DNA of 55,220 nucleotides from JACQKA01 sp964462785 (GCA_964462785.1 CAYWZA010000005.1:1-55220); one strand, 5' to 3'. Positions 42,022-51,471 are shown, numbered from the stretch's first letter. Numbers and translations: made by a program. Notes: generated by a model not told the origin, from the letters alone.

Positions 42022-42814
42022 AATGCGCCTCTGTTATTGCAAGCTTAATGAAGAAGAGTGTTAGCAGTGCAAAAATTGCCGCCTGAATAAAGCCAACGAA
42101 GACTTCAAAAAGCATGAGCGGTACCGGCAGTACGTACGGCACAAAGTATGAGATGACGACGATCAGAACTTCGCCGGCAAAGATGTTTCCGAAAAGACGA
42201 AATGAAAACGAGATGAGGCGTGCGATTTCTGACACCAGATCGATGATGCCGATGAAAAATCCCATGATCGAGTGGAAGTTGATAAACTTGCCTGCATATT
42301 TCCACACGCCAATCGTCAAAATACCTACAATTTCAATGACGCCAAAGGAAATAATCGAAAGTGCGAGTGTCATGTTGAGATCGGTATTCATCGAGCGAAA
42401 GAGCGGTATGAATCCCCCGCCCTCCTCAAAAAATCCGACGCTGCCAACACCGGGGATAAATTCGAGCAGATTGGCGGTAAAGATGAATAGAAAAATGGTC
42501 ACCAAGAGCGGCAAAAATTTGCGTGCCATGTCGCGGCTCTCCAGCGTCTCGGCAATGTAATCATACACATACTCAAGCAGCGCCTCGAAAAGCGTTTGTA
42601 TGCGGCTGGGTACGAGCTTCACCCCGCGCCCCACCATGACGCCAATAATTATGAGGAGTGTGACAGCCACCCAGCTCATCAAAAGCGTGTTCGTGATCGG
42701 CAACCCTAAAAATTCGCCCAGTCGCTCTGCGACAAGCGAAATATGTATGCCGCCGCCATGTGAAGCGGGAGCCACATGTTCCACGGCGCTTGCGGTATTC
42801 GTTGCGGTATCCAT
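42020..42814 (-). CDS. atpB: ATP synthase F0 a subunit
   Basis: Start at the ATG at 42814 (MDTATNTASA), giving 264 residues; the longer frame begins at a TTG. Five to six membrane helices. The essential Arg is in FSFRLFGNIFAGE, and the last helix region has GFIQAAIFALLTLFFIKLA. Membrane proton half-channels are therefore complete. It is separated from atpE by the inserted plus-strand gene. Confidence 0.95.
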   Translation of the reverse strand: MDTATNTASAVEHVAPASHGGGIHISLVAERLGEFLGLPITNTLLMSWVAVTLLIIIGVMVGRGVKLVPSRIQTLFEALLEYVYDYIAETLESRDMARKFLPLLVTIFLFIFTANLLEFIPGVGSVGFFEEGGGFIPLFRSMNTDLNMTLALSIISFGVIEIVGILTIGVWKYAGKFINFHSIMGFFIGIIDLVSEIARLISFSFRLFGNIFAGEVLIVVISYFVPYVLPVPLMLFEVFVGFIQAAIFALLTLFFIKLAITEAH

Positions 42815-42840
42815 CTGCCCGATTGTAGCGTAATTTTCAC

Positions 42841-42874
42841 AAAAAGCATGCGCCCGCGAATGAATCGCGGGCGC
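42841..42874 (-). terminator. Terminator upstream of atpB
   Basis: GCGCCCGCGA (42850-42859) pairs with TCGCGGGCGC (42865-42874); on the minus strand a TTTTT run follows after four bases. It lies between the small membrane-protein gene and atpB and could attenuate transcription into atpB. Confidence 0.7.
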
Positions 42875-42883
42875 CAAGCATCA

Positions 42884-43153
42884 TTAGTCCTCTTCGCCAG
42901 AGGATCTGAAGAGCAGTACCCATGGGATGCTAAGAAGTATCAACAAGCCGCTCACCGATACAACCATATCCATCTGCACATCGGTATGCGGAATTTCCGA
43001 TTTAGAAAGAAACGCAAACGCAAGAATCAGTACTGTCGGGGGCATGAGCCAAAAGCGGCTCTTCGCCAGCAAGATCACGGACAGGACATACGCCGCCCAA
43101 AGCCAGTAATCCTGCCATGGCAAGCTCAAAAACGTTTGGTTGAATTGCTCCAT
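42884..43153 (-). CDS. Small membrane protein upstream of atpB
   Basis: An 89-residue protein with about three hydrophobic helices (15-32, 35-50 and 62-82) and an acidic tail. An AAGGAGAGG ribosome site supports the start. It occupies the place of atpI/atpZ but shows none of their clear motifs, so it is left unnamed. Confidence 0.7.
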   Translation of the reverse strand: MEQFNQTFLSLPWQDYWLWAAYVLSVILLAKSRFWLMPPTVLILAFAFLSKSEIPHTDVQMDMVVSVSGLLILLSIPWVLLFRSSGEED

Positions 43154-43196
43154 CTTCGCCTCTCCTTATGCTGGAAAAACTGTACAACATACACTC

Positions 43197-44015
43197 CTAC
43201 AGCGCAAGGCGGTAGATATCGAAAGAATTCTCCCCCTCAAACATGTCAGAGGGGTTAGGCAAAAACAGACGCGGGCGGGCGAGCTCGGAGGTCGCGTCAT
43301 TGATAAGTCGATGGAATACATCGAATTCTTCTTTGCACTTCGCGTATTCAATCACATAGCGACGCATCTGCGGTGAGCCATCTTTATTTTTCCGTTTTTT
43401 ACACTCATGCAGAATGAACCGCTTCACCGGCTTATTAAATTCCTGCTTCACGGTGTAGTAATTGAAAATCGCTTGAATCACGAAGAGTGTTTTTTGTGCG
43501 CCAAGCGCACTGAATGAGTCGACAAATTTATGGTCAACGATGTCCACTGCTTTCGGGTCCCCCTGAGAGCGCACTACCAAATCTGAAATGGCTTTCACGG
43601 GAAGCGCGAGCTCTTCTACGGTGGCAATCGCCTTCATCTCAACAGCGAGCACATCGTATTTCGGCGGACGGGCGAGATAAAAGGAGATTGCCTGCAGATA
43701 CTCTTTCTCCATCTGCTCGCGTTTCTTTTTTCTGTCTGCAGCGCTCTCACCCGATTTTCCAAAATTAATTTCAAAGTCCGGCACGGCGCGCAGATAGTGC
43801 AGCCCCAGATCTACCGCGCCCTCCTTCCCTATGCCGCCATAAAAATGCTGGAGTGCGACGTGCCCCGCCCGCCCCACAACAGATGCGGGACCAGACGGCA
43901 TATCGCGTATGTTTTCGACATACCGCTTGTACCACGCAAGCGGATTGCGCAAAAACGCCATGAGCGACGAGTGGCTCCAGTGGCTAATCGGGAGCTTGGG
44001 ATGCTCATGCGACAT
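43197..44015 (-). CDS. Stand-alone PD-(D/E)XK nuclease, RecB/Cas4-like
   Basis: Best start MSHEHPKL at 44015 (the frame opens at 44036), giving 272 residues. Opening ISHWSHSSLMAFLRNPLAWYKRYV is the usual RecB-family nuclease lead. Catalytic set: H52 in GRAGHVALQHF, E126 in AVEMK, D145 in AISDLVV and VDIVDHK (D158/D161, K163). There is no C-terminal Cys cluster for an FeS site as in Cas4 or AddB. No helicase or cas gene is near. Likely a DNA exonuclease in repair or an orphan defence or recombination factor. Confidence 0.75.
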   Translation of the reverse strand: MSHEHPKLPISHWSHSSLMAFLRNPLAWYKRYVENIRDMPSGPASVVGRAGHVALQHFYGGIGKEGAVDLGLHYLRAVPDFEINFGKSGESAADRKKKREQMEKEYLQAISFYLARPPKYDVLAVEMKAIATVEELALPVKAISDLVVRSQGDPKAVDIVDHKFVDSFSALGAQKTLFVIQAIFNYYTVKQEFNKPVKRFILHECKKRKNKDGSPQMRRYVIEYAKCKEEFDVFHRLINDATSELARPRLFLPNPSDMFEGENSFDIYRLAL

Positions 44016-44146
44016 GCCACGACTACCTTTCATCACGCGATTGTACCATCTCTACTTGCAAAGCTTGTAGCACACTCAACCTTGCAAGAATTTTTACGAG
44101 GAGTAGGATAGCCAACGGTTTTGATCTTTTACCATAGAGAGGTTGC

Positions 44147-44839
44147 ATGAGCAAAAAGACGGAGTGCTCGAAAAAGAAATATAAAACGCCAGAAAAGGCG
44201 CTTTTCTTTTCTATATCGGGTATGCGCGGCACCGGCAGAACGAGAGTATTCAATCGCCTGAAGTTTCTCTTGCCCGAGACTTTCCCACGAAAGTCTTTTG
44301 TGTTTCTGGACGATCCGTTCAAGGAATTATCGCATCCACTCTTATGGGCGGACAATGAACGCATGTTGCATCCCGTGAGCAGGCTCTTTAAATGCTGGGC
44401 GCATTTGAATGATTTCAGCTTGAAAAAACTTTTGCCTGCACTCAATGCATACGATGTGGTTGTTACCGACGGCTACGGTCTTAATGCGGTTTTGTATGCT
44501 ACCGCATGCGACAACTGCGCAAAGACAGACGCAGACGTGCTTGCGATGCATCATCGCATCGTCAAGGCGCGTGTGTGCGAACAGGGTATTGATCCTCCTG
44601 AGTATTTCCTGACCCGAGCCGATGTTGGCGTCGTCACCGAATTCCTGCTTGATGGAGCATGTCCCGGATTGACCAGAGATCAATGTCGCGACTTCATCCT
44701 AAAAGAAGAGTCCATCATCGACTCCTACTTTGACGAGGACAGCGGGCAAAAAAAGCCTCACATACTTGATGCCGCCTTGTCGCTGGAAGCCATGTGCGAG
44801 AATGTTGCGCATGTGGTACACAAGCGTTTAGCAGATTGA
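44147..44839 (+). CDS. P-loop kinase-like protein (thymidylate-kinase fold) with altered Walker A
   Basis: A 230-residue protein. FSISGMRGTGRTRVFNRL (22-39) is placed as a P-loop, but the invariant Lys is Arg (GMRGTGRT, R31). Other features fit a nucleoside/nucleotide kinase fold: VVTDGYGLNAVLYA (the DR-like segment) at about 105-118 and a later DPPEYFLTRADV segment, equivalent to P-loop kinase strand 4. A 17-residue Lys-rich tail precedes it. AGAGAGG supports the start. The K-to-R change may weaken or abolish ATP hydrolysis, so a binding or sensing role is possible. Confidence 0.55.
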   Translation: MSKKTECSKKKYKTPEKALFFSISGMRGTGRTRVFNRLKFLLPETFPRKSFVFLDDPFKELSHPLLWADNERMLHPVSRLFKCWAHLNDFSLKKLLPALNAYDVVVTDGYGLNAVLYATACDNCAKTDADVLAMHHRIVKARVCEQGIDPPEYFLTRADVGVVTEFLLDGACPGLTRDQCRDFILKEESIIDSYFDEDSGQKKPHILDAALSLEAMCENVAHVVHKRLAD

Positions 44840-44860
44840 CGCTCGACCACACCACTTTAT

Positions 44861-44883
44861 CCCGCGCCAGATACTGGCGCGGG
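44861..44883. terminator. Terminator between convergent genes
   Basis: CCCGCGCCAG and CTGGCGCGGG form a 10-bp perfect stem around ATA, followed by ATTTACATTTT. It separates the kinase-like gene from the end of the Hyf-like operon. Confidence 0.75.
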
Positions 44884-44894
44884 ATTTACATTTT

Positions 44895-46439
44895 CTACAA
44901 ATCAGTTCCTGAATAGGAAAGATTAAGGCTTTTGTTGCACAGCGGAAAATCGGGAACGATGTTGCCGGGACCAAGCTCGCCAAAAAGCGGCCAATTCATG
45001 AATGATGGATCAGAAATGGCACAGCGCTCAATGCGACCGTTTGTATCGAGAGATACCCAATCGATAACGCCACCACGGAATGATTCAGCCCAGCCAAGTG
45101 CGCTCCCCTGCTTTGGTTTTAGCGGCGTCGATACTGCTCCATGAGGCACTGTTTTTATGCAGGCACGTATTAGTGCGATTGATTCGTGTAGCTCGAGTAC
45201 GCGCACTGAGAACCGAGCGCGCACGTCGCCTGCTGTTTTCACTGCAACCGTCAAAGGCAGTGCGGCGTATGCGGCATACGGATGATCACGCCGCAAATCA
45301 GCATCCACGCCCGATGCGCGCGCTGCGATTCCGCGAGCGCCGTAGGCGCGCGCTGCCTCTTTCGAAAGCACGCCGGTGGTTTCAAAACGCTCCATCAGAC
45401 CATCACTCCCATACGCAATATCAAGAAGTCCTCGTATTTCACTCTCAAATCGCTCAAGTGTTGCGAGCAGATGCGCCTGCCCCTCCTGATCAATATCATG
45501 CGCGCCTCCGGGAAACACCGCCCCGCGAAGGAATCGGTGCCCAGTGAGAGCGGCGTGCAGCCGACGCATTTCTTCGGCGATTCTAAATCCCTGCGCCGCA
45601 AGAAAAGTAAACCCTGTGCCCATACCACCCACGTTGCCGATATCAAATATGTGCGCCGTCATACGTTCGAGTTCGTTCCACAGCACACGCAGATGCTGTG
45701 CGCGCGGAGAGACAGCGGTGCCCGTCACGCGCTCCACAGCTTCACAAAATGCGAGCGAATGCCCTACCGCCATATCGCCGGAAATGCGTTCGATGTACGG
45801 TAGCGCCTCTTGAGGGGTCTTGCCTTCAACAAGCTTCTCAACACCTTTGTGCTTGAAGAATAATTTTCCCTCGAGTGAAAGAATGCGCTCGCCGCGCACA
45901 TTAAAGCGAAAGTGCCCCGGCTCAATGATGCCCGCATGAATGGGTCCTACCGGAATTTCATAGACGCCTTTCCCTTCCACCCGATGCATGGGATACGGCA
46001 CATCGGCATGCGGCAGCTTGGTATCCCATGCGAAATCTTTTCTCAAGGGGTATGTGTGCTCTGGAATATTTTCATGATGCTCCAAGCGTCGCCAATCGGG
46101 GTGCCCCTCGGCAGTGATGCCAAACTGATCGCCGATGAGTCGCTCAAACCAATGCGCCGCCATGATCGTGCGCGTGAGTGCAGGGTACGTCGGATCGTTT
46201 TCAGGCAATTCGCTGCGTAGAATTAAAAAACCATCGTGTGCAGAAAATACTGCATGCACGGCAAATACTTTTGCGGCACGGCGTTCATCAGTCGCAAACA
46301 TGAAGACCAGCGGGCAGCGAGATGCTATGCACACATCTGCCAACACGCTGAGTTGCTCCCGCGGCACGAGCACGGGCTCGTTTGCACGAGGCTTCACGAC
46401 ACCAAGCGTCTCACCTATTTTTTCCAAAGTCATATGCAT
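44895..46439 (-). CDS. Hyf/Ehr-type large subunit (NuoC-NuoD fusion) lacking NiFe cysteine ligands
   Basis: Start at the ATG at 46439 or 46433; 514 residues. A 30-kDa (NuoC-like) domain (about 15-135, HWFERLIGDQFGI) is fused to a 49-kDa (HycE/HyfG-like) domain, the layout of formate-hydrogenlyase large subunits. IPVGPIHAGIIEPGHFRF and FFKHKGVEKL match the group 4 hydrogenase family. The first NiFe motif, usually RxCGIC, reads RISGDM (SGDM at 220-223). The last, usually DPCxxCT, reads LSYSGT (SYSG at 508-511). All four metal-binding cysteines are therefore gone. It cannot be a hydrogenase. Last gene of the cluster. It is a structural or gating subunit of an Ehr-like complex. Confidence 0.9.
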   Translation of the reverse strand: MHMTLEKIGETLGVVKPRANEPVLVPREQLSVLADVCIASRCPLVFMFATDERRAAKVFAVHAVFSAHDGFLILRSELPENDPTYPALTRTIMAAHWFERLIGDQFGITAEGHPDWRRLEHHENIPEHTYPLRKDFAWDTKLPHADVPYPMHRVEGKGVYEIPVGPIHAGIIEPGHFRFNVRGERILSLEGKLFFKHKGVEKLVEGKTPQEALPYIERISGDMAVGHSLAFCEAVERVTGTAVSPRAQHLRVLWNELERMTAHIFDIGNVGGMGTGFTFLAAQGFRIAEEMRRLHAALTGHRFLRGAVFPGGAHDIDQEGQAHLLATLERFESEIRGLLDIAYGSDGLMERFETTGVLSKEAARAYGARGIAARASGVDADLRRDHPYAAYAALPLTVAVKTAGDVRARFSVRVLELHESIALIRACIKTVPHGAVSTPLKPKQGSALGWAESFRGGVIDWVSLDTNGRIERCAISDPSFMNWPLFGELGPGNIVPDFPLCNKSLNLSYSGTDL

Positions 46440-46446
46440 AGATATA

Positions 46447-47916
46447 TTAACTGCTGAGCGCACGCGCGATGTGCTGCGCCACCGCAAAACCTTGCGGTGT
46501 CCAGAGCGCGATGCCGATACTGATCACAAACAGATAATGAAGCGCGATGCCCGCATGCGCGACTGTCCACTTCTCACCGTGCGCGATCGATCCCCTTTCA
46601 TGATCAGGTGTTTTATACATGAATGGCATGCACTGGCGGATGAATCCCGCGGCAACAATCGTAAGCCCAAACAGCACAAGCACCACCACAAACGGGTGCA
46701 CGGCGAGCCCGCGTGCCACCAATAGATACTCACTTAAGAAAAGTGGTGAGGGCGGCACCGCCAAGAGCGCAAGTAACCCAATGAGAAACAAGGTGCCGGT
46801 ATAAGGGAGCGCGCTTAGCACTGCGCCCACATGTGAAAACTTTGTACTCTTGAAACGGTGAACAATTGATGCCGCACTAAAAAATAAAGCCGATTTGGTC
46901 AGTGCGTGCGCGACGAGATGTATGATGCCTGCCACTGCAGCAACACCGCCCAGCCCGAACGAAATAGCGATGAGACCCATGTGCTCAATCGATGAGTACG
47001 CAAGCAGCCGCTTGTAATCCTGTTGTACCAGAACAAAGGCGGCAGAAACCAAAACCGAGAGCGTGCCGAAGATAATTAATAGCCAGCCGGTCCACACACC
47101 ATCGCCAAGTGAAAGATCGACAACCATCTTAAAACGCAGTACTGCGAACAACGCAACCGGCAGCAAGATACCTGAAAGTAGCCCCGAAATAGGGGCAGGC
47201 GCCGCAGAGTGCGCATCAGGGAGCCATTGATGCATGGGCACAAAGCCTGCTTTGGTGCCATAGCCGATCAGCATAAAAATGAACGCGAGCTTCATGAGAT
47301 CGGGTGATAGCAATGCCCCTGTGGAGACAAGATCGGTCCAGTTGAGTGTGAGTGCCTCCTTCACATCTGCAAGCTGCACGGCGTAATAGGTGAATAGCAA
47401 TCCGATGAGACTCAGAGCGATGCCGGTCGAGCACAGTATAAGATATTTCCACGCCGCCTCGAGCGATCCCTGCTTTGCATAAAATGCGACGAGCAATGTC
47501 GTTGCGAGCGTCGTTGCCTCCACTGCAATCCACAGCACGCCGAGGTTATTTGCGAGAATGGTTGCGGACATCGCAAGCACAAACAGAGCCAAGAGCGCCG
47601 TGTATTGCTGTGCATTCCGCAGCGAGATAATGCCCTCGTGCAATTCCTCATCGAGATGTGGCACGCTCGTCAAAACTGCTGTCCATTGCATGAACGAAAC
47701 AAGCATCAAGAGCACCCCCGCAGCTGCATCTATGTACCACATGCCTCCGCCGATAAGTGACGCGTGGAAAATTCCTTCCAGACCAAGGTACGCGCCCAGC
47801 GCGAATACCACCGTGCTCCATGCATACGTCACCCCAAACAACATGCGCACATTTCTGGTGATAAACGGTAGCGCGCCCCCCAGTGCACATACGCCAAGAA
47901 AAATATACGTAGTCAT
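46447..47916 (-). CDS. Hyf-like antiporter subunit (HyfF/NuoN-like)
   Basis: A 489-residue protein with about 14 membrane helices, of the Mrp/NuoL-M-N antiporter family. Ion-path residues are kept: the Glu in WIAVEATTL, the Lys in GYGTKAGFVPMHQWLPDAHSAAP, the KRLLAYSSIEHMG helix and the Lys in ALTKSALFFSA. The HyfF type is suggested by its position between the HyfE-like and HyfG-like genes. It ends seven bases before the start of the large-subunit gene. Confidence 0.9.
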   Translation of the reverse strand: MTTYIFLGVCALGGALPFITRNVRMLFGVTYAWSTVVFALGAYLGLEGIFHASLIGGGMWYIDAAAGVLLMLVSFMQWTAVLTSVPHLDEELHEGIISLRNAQQYTALLALFVLAMSATILANNLGVLWIAVEATTLATTLLVAFYAKQGSLEAAWKYLILCSTGIALSLIGLLFTYYAVQLADVKEALTLNWTDLVSTGALLSPDLMKLAFIFMLIGYGTKAGFVPMHQWLPDAHSAAPAPISGLLSGILLPVALFAVLRFKMVVDLSLGDGVWTGWLLIIFGTLSVLVSAAFVLVQQDYKRLLAYSSIEHMGLIAISFGLGGVAAVAGIIHLVAHALTKSALFFSAASIVHRFKSTKFSHVGAVLSALPYTGTLFLIGLLALLAVPPSPLFLSEYLLVARGLAVHPFVVVLVLFGLTIVAAGFIRQCMPFMYKTPDHERGSIAHGEKWTVAHAGIALHYLFVISIGIALWTPQGFAVAQHIARALSS

Positions 47917-47925
47917 AGCTGATTT

Positions 47926-48573
47926 CTAACCCACAAGATCCCGCATACGATCGGTGCTGACAGAGTCATGCTCGTGTTGAGCACGATACACCAGCGCCAT
48001 CATGAGGACAAAGCCGATCAGCACATCAAACAGTATGCCGATCTCCAAAAGAAGTGGCATGCCGTGCACCAGCGCAAGCCCGAATGTAAAGATACCGTTT
48101 TCAAGCGTCAAAAAACCTGTCCCCTGCCCGAATAGATCCTTGCGGGTAATGAGCAGCAGGAAACCAATGAGCACGAGTGAGAATGATGTTGCGACGATAA
48201 TGTATTCCGCTTTGGGAAATGCGTACACGCGCGCTGCCCAAAACGCACCTGCGATGAGTGCCGCTGAAAGAAACGAGAGCACTGCGGGGCGCGCATACGA
48301 TTCGAGCCGTTGCGATACGCGCGGGCGTGTCGCCGCATGGCTTAGAAAATACGGCACCGCGATAACTTTGACCACGAGCACAAGGAACGCCGATATATAC
48401 AGTGCTGAATCATCCAGTACGAGCGCGAGAGCTACGGTGAACAGCGCGAGGAAAAGCGACTGCATGCGGAACCACGTGATGAGCGAAAAAAGTCGCATGC
48501 GGCTCGACAGCAAAAATGCGGAGAGCAGCATGGCGGACGCAAGCAGTGGAATTATTGGTGGTATTGCAGACAT
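47926..48573 (-). CDS. Hyf-like membrane subunit HyfE (NuoK-related)
   Basis: The likely start is MSAIPPIIP at 48573 (the frame is open to 48624), giving 215 residues. Seven or so short hydrophobic helices. ILVATSFSLVLIGFLLLIT-like repeats and LTLENGIFTFGLALVHGMPLLLEIGILFDVLIG match HyfE, whose C-terminal part resembles NuoK, with Glu residues in ENGIF and LEIGI that fit the E-channel. It overlaps the end of the HyfC-like gene. Confidence 0.85.
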   Translation of the reverse strand: MSAIPPIIPLLASAMLLSAFLLSSRMRLFSLITWFRMQSLFLALFTVALALVLDDSALYISAFLVLVVKVIAVPYFLSHAATRPRVSQRLESYARPAVLSFLSAALIAGAFWAARVYAFPKAEYIIVATSFSLVLIGFLLLITRKDLFGQGTGFLTLENGIFTFGLALVHGMPLLLEIGILFDVLIGFVLMMALVYRAQHEHDSVSTDRMRDLVG

Positions 48574-48574
48574 A

Positions 48575-49519
48575 TTATGTAAACGCAATTGCGAGCGCCG
48601 CAATGAAAGAGCTGACCGCAACAAGAAATGCCAAAAGTGCGTATTCCTGCATACGATAGAAACGCATCTTCACTACCAGCGTTTCAATGAGTGCCAGTCC
48701 GCACGGCGCTACTACAACTTTGATCATGCCTATGAGCAATGCGATTGCTACGGCGCCTAATGCCACTCCGGATACCGTCACATACACAGGCATGGCAATG
48801 TTGAGTACCAGTGTTGAAAGTACGATGAGTTTGATTGCAGAGGCATATTCGAGCATCGCAAGATACGGCCCTGAATATTCGAGCACCATCGCTTCGTGCA
48901 CCATCGTGAGCTCAAGGTGCGTTGCCGGATTATCGACCGGATAGCGGGCATTTTCGAGTAGTGCGGCGAACGCAAGCGCCAGCGCCGCGAGCAGCGTTGG
49001 GGCAATTGCATGCAAGGGAAATTGCGAAGCGTTCGCGAGTATGCCTCCTATGCTCCATGAGCCGTATAGTGCTCCTAAGACTGCAAACACCAGAAACAAC
49101 GTCGGTTCGATGATTGCCGCAAGTATCATCTCGCGACTCGATCCCATGTTGCCAAACGTGCTGCCGGTATCCATGCCGCCGAATACGAGGAAGACCACTC
49201 CTAACGCCAACACGCCGGTGATCAAAAACACATTATCGAACGAGGTCAGGAGCGGATTCACCGCGAACGCCGGAATAATGCAGGCGAGTACGACCGCGGT
49301 TGTCAGAACCATATAGGGAACTGTGTGAAAGACCCATGTGCTCCATTCCGGTATGGTCATTTCCTTTTTGCACAACGTTGCCAATGCCCAGTACGGCTGA
49401 AAGATAGATGCGCCGCGCCGATTTTGCAGCCGAGCTTTTGTCGTGCGTACGATACCGAGAAACAGCGGCGCGAGCGCGAGGAAAAAAATCGGCTGGATGA
49501 TAAGGAGCGCTATATTCAT
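48575..49519 (-). CDS. Hyf-like membrane subunit HyfC/HycD (NuoH-like)
   Basis: The start is the ATG at 49519 (MNIALLIIQPIFFL), which overlaps the HyfB-like stop by four bases; 314 residues. About eight helices. NRRGASIFQPYWALATLCKKE and ENARYPVDNPATHLELTMVHEAMVLEYSGPYLAM match the NuoH/HycD core, including the acidic residues on the E-channel. This subunit connects the peripheral arm to the antiporter subunits. Confidence 0.92.
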   Translation of the reverse strand: MNIALLIIQPIFFLALAPLFLGIVRTTKARLQNRRGASIFQPYWALATLCKKEMTIPEWSTWVFHTVPYMVLTTAVVLACIIPAFAVNPLLTSFDNVFLITGVLALGVVFLVFGGMDTGSTFGNMGSSREMILAAIIEPTLFLVFAVLGALYGSWSIGGILANASQFPLHAIAPTLLAALALAFAALLENARYPVDNPATHLELTMVHEAMVLEYSGPYLAMLEYASAIKLIVLSTLVLNIAMPVYVTVSGVALGAVAIALLIGMIKVVVAPCGLALIETLVVKMRFYRMQEYALLAFLVAVSSFIAALAIAFT

Positions 49520-51471
49520 AAGGCAAAAATGATTGTCGCGATAAGTGTCAACAACACCAGCAACAGATAGACTTGCACCACCCCGCTTTGCAGGCGACGT
49601 ACGAAATTCGCACCGGCGAGCATCCAATTCCCGATATGGTGATAGAGCCAGTGTTCCCATATTGATTGAATGTTCCATGCTAGCTGTTTGCGGACGATCC
49701 ACGGGTTCGATGGACTCACCGATGTGCTACTGAATTGCTTGTTCGTAATCAGCAACATGCGGAAGAAAAAGCGGGCGGGTGCCGCAAAACCGGTCGCCGA
49801 ATATTGCATGCGCGGTGAAAGCGGTGCGCCACAATCCCATGTCCCCGTCGTGCGCATGGAAAAACGCACGCTGCGCGCGATTGCGAACATGAGCAGGACG
49901 ACCGCAATTGCGGCAACCGTAATGTGCCAAGGATTCAAGAGTGCATTTGGCACAATTGAAAGTGGCGAGAACCATGCGTACGTCTTCGGCATCAACATCG
50001 GTACAATCGCAAAGCTGGTGAGAAGCGACAGCGCGGCGCACATCGCGGGTGGCGCAGTGAGCGTGAAGGGAAGTTGCTGAAGATCATGCGCATGCTCAGT
50101 GCGAGGTCGCCCGAGAAAAAGCACACTAAATAATCTCACTGATGCAAAGAGAGCAAGTCCGGCAACGAGTGCGACGAGTGCGAGTATTACTGCTGCACCG
50201 GTCGCTAGTATTGCCGGTAAGCCACTCATCCCGACCGCGAGCGATTGTACGTATAGCCATTCGCCGAAGAACGCGCCAAACGGCGGCAGCGCTGCGGCAG
50301 CAAGAGAGAGTGCGAGCACCACGCCGGAAAATACCGGCCAGACGCGCGCGAGCCCTCCCATCTCATCCAAATCGTGTGTGTGTGTTTCCGAGACAATCGC
50401 GCCAATACTCATAAAGAGTCCTGTTTTGAAAAGCAGATGGTTGAGCGCGTGGAGGAGCAAGAATAACTCGACGCTATGCGCAAGAGCCGCGGTAACTGGG
50501 GTGGGCACCAGTACGCGCACCATAAGGAGCACCCCTGCTGCAGAAAAAAGCAAACCCATATGCTCGACCGATGACCACGCAAGCAATCGCTTAGCATCGT
50601 TTTCTACCGCCGCATGGATGCTGCCGAAGACCGCAGAGACGAGCCCGATCACAATCACCACGAACGACCACAGTGGATGAATAACCGGAAATAAACGCGC
50701 CGTTTCCAAAAATCCAAAGAACGCAACAATAAGCATCACTCCCGAGAGTAGCGCCGAGCTATGGCTTGGTGCTTGCGGGTGCGCATACGGCAACCATTGA
50801 TGCAGCGGCACCAGTCCCGCCTTTGATCCGAATCCCGCAAAGAGAAGCATGAATGCTGTCGCGAGCATCGTTGGTGTGAGTCTTGTTGCAGATTGCACAA
50901 CCTGCTGCCACGGAGAAAATATCGCTCCTTGCGCAAGCAGCAGAAATCCGGTGAGTAGCGCAAAGAATCCTATCTGGGTCACTACAAAATAGAGAAAACC
51001 GGCATAGAGCGATTCCTCACTCCGGTCAGCGACCACCAGAAAATATGCCGCAACCGACATGACTTCCCAGCTGATGAGAAATGCTGCCGGAGAATTCGCG
51101 AGCACCACCGCACACATGCCGCTCACGAAAAGCGCAGATGCAGTATTGACCGCGCGCAAAGAAAACGTCGACGCATACCGCGGCAGATATCCAATCGCAA
51201 AAAAAGAGGTGAGCAACACACCTAATGAAATACATCCAAAAAAGAGCGCTGAGAGCGCGTGTATGCGCAGCAGCCCATACGCGATAGGCACCGCTTCTGA
51301 ATTAGCAGTGAGCCCATACACAATCGCCGCCGCCATGCCAATTCCCGCACCCAGTATCATCAGAATCTGTGCGAGTGTATTTCGCTGCGGCAGAGCAACA
51401 GCGACGATTGCCGACATGCCGAAGCATGCAAACATGCCATATATATAGTATGTGAGCATTGGATCAACCAT
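49516..51471 (-). CDS. Hyf-like antiporter subunit HyfB (NuoL-like)
   Basis: A 651-residue protein with 14-16 helices and a C-terminal hydrophilic stretch. Key channel residues are present: Glu in FLISWEVMSVAAYF, Lys in GFGSKAGLVPLHQWLPYAHPQAPSHSSALLSG, His/Glu in AWSSVEHMGLLFS and Lys in NHLLFKTGLFMSIGAIV. HyfB is the usual large antiporter of hydrogenase-4 type complexes. Only two antiporter subunits (this and the HyfF-like one) are in the cluster; a HyfD is missing. It follows the small subunit gene by one base. Confidence 0.92.
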   Translation of the reverse strand: MVDPMLTYYIYGMFACFGMSAIVAVALPQRNTLAQILMILGAGIGMAAAIVYGLTANSEAVPIAYGLLRIHALSALFFGCISLGVLLTSFFAIGYLPRYASTFSLRAVNTASALFVSGMCAVVLANSPAAFLISWEVMSVAAYFLVVADRSEESLYAGFLYFVVTQIGFFALLTGFLLLAQGAIFSPWQQVVQSATRLTPTMLATAFMLLFAGFGSKAGLVPLHQWLPYAHPQAPSHSSALLSGVMLIVAFFGFLETARLFPVIHPLWSFVVIVIGLVSAVFGSIHAAVENDAKRLLAWSSVEHMGLLFSAAGVLLMVRVLVPTPVTAALAHSVELFLLLHALNHLLFKTGLFMSIGAIVSETHTHDLDEMGGLARVWPVFSGVVLALSLAAAALPPFGAFFGEWLYVQSLAVGMSGLPAILATGAAVILALVALVAGLALFASVRLFSVLFLGRPRTEHAHDLQQLPFTLTAPPAMCAALSLLTSFAIVPMLMPKTYAWFSPLSIVPNALLNPWHITVAAIAVVLLMFAIARSVRFSMRTTGTWDCGAPLSPRMQYSATGFAAPARFFFRMLLITNKQFSSTSVSPSNPWIVRKQLAWNIQSIWEHWLYHHIGNWMLAGANFVRRLQSGVVQVYLLLVLLTLIATIIFAL

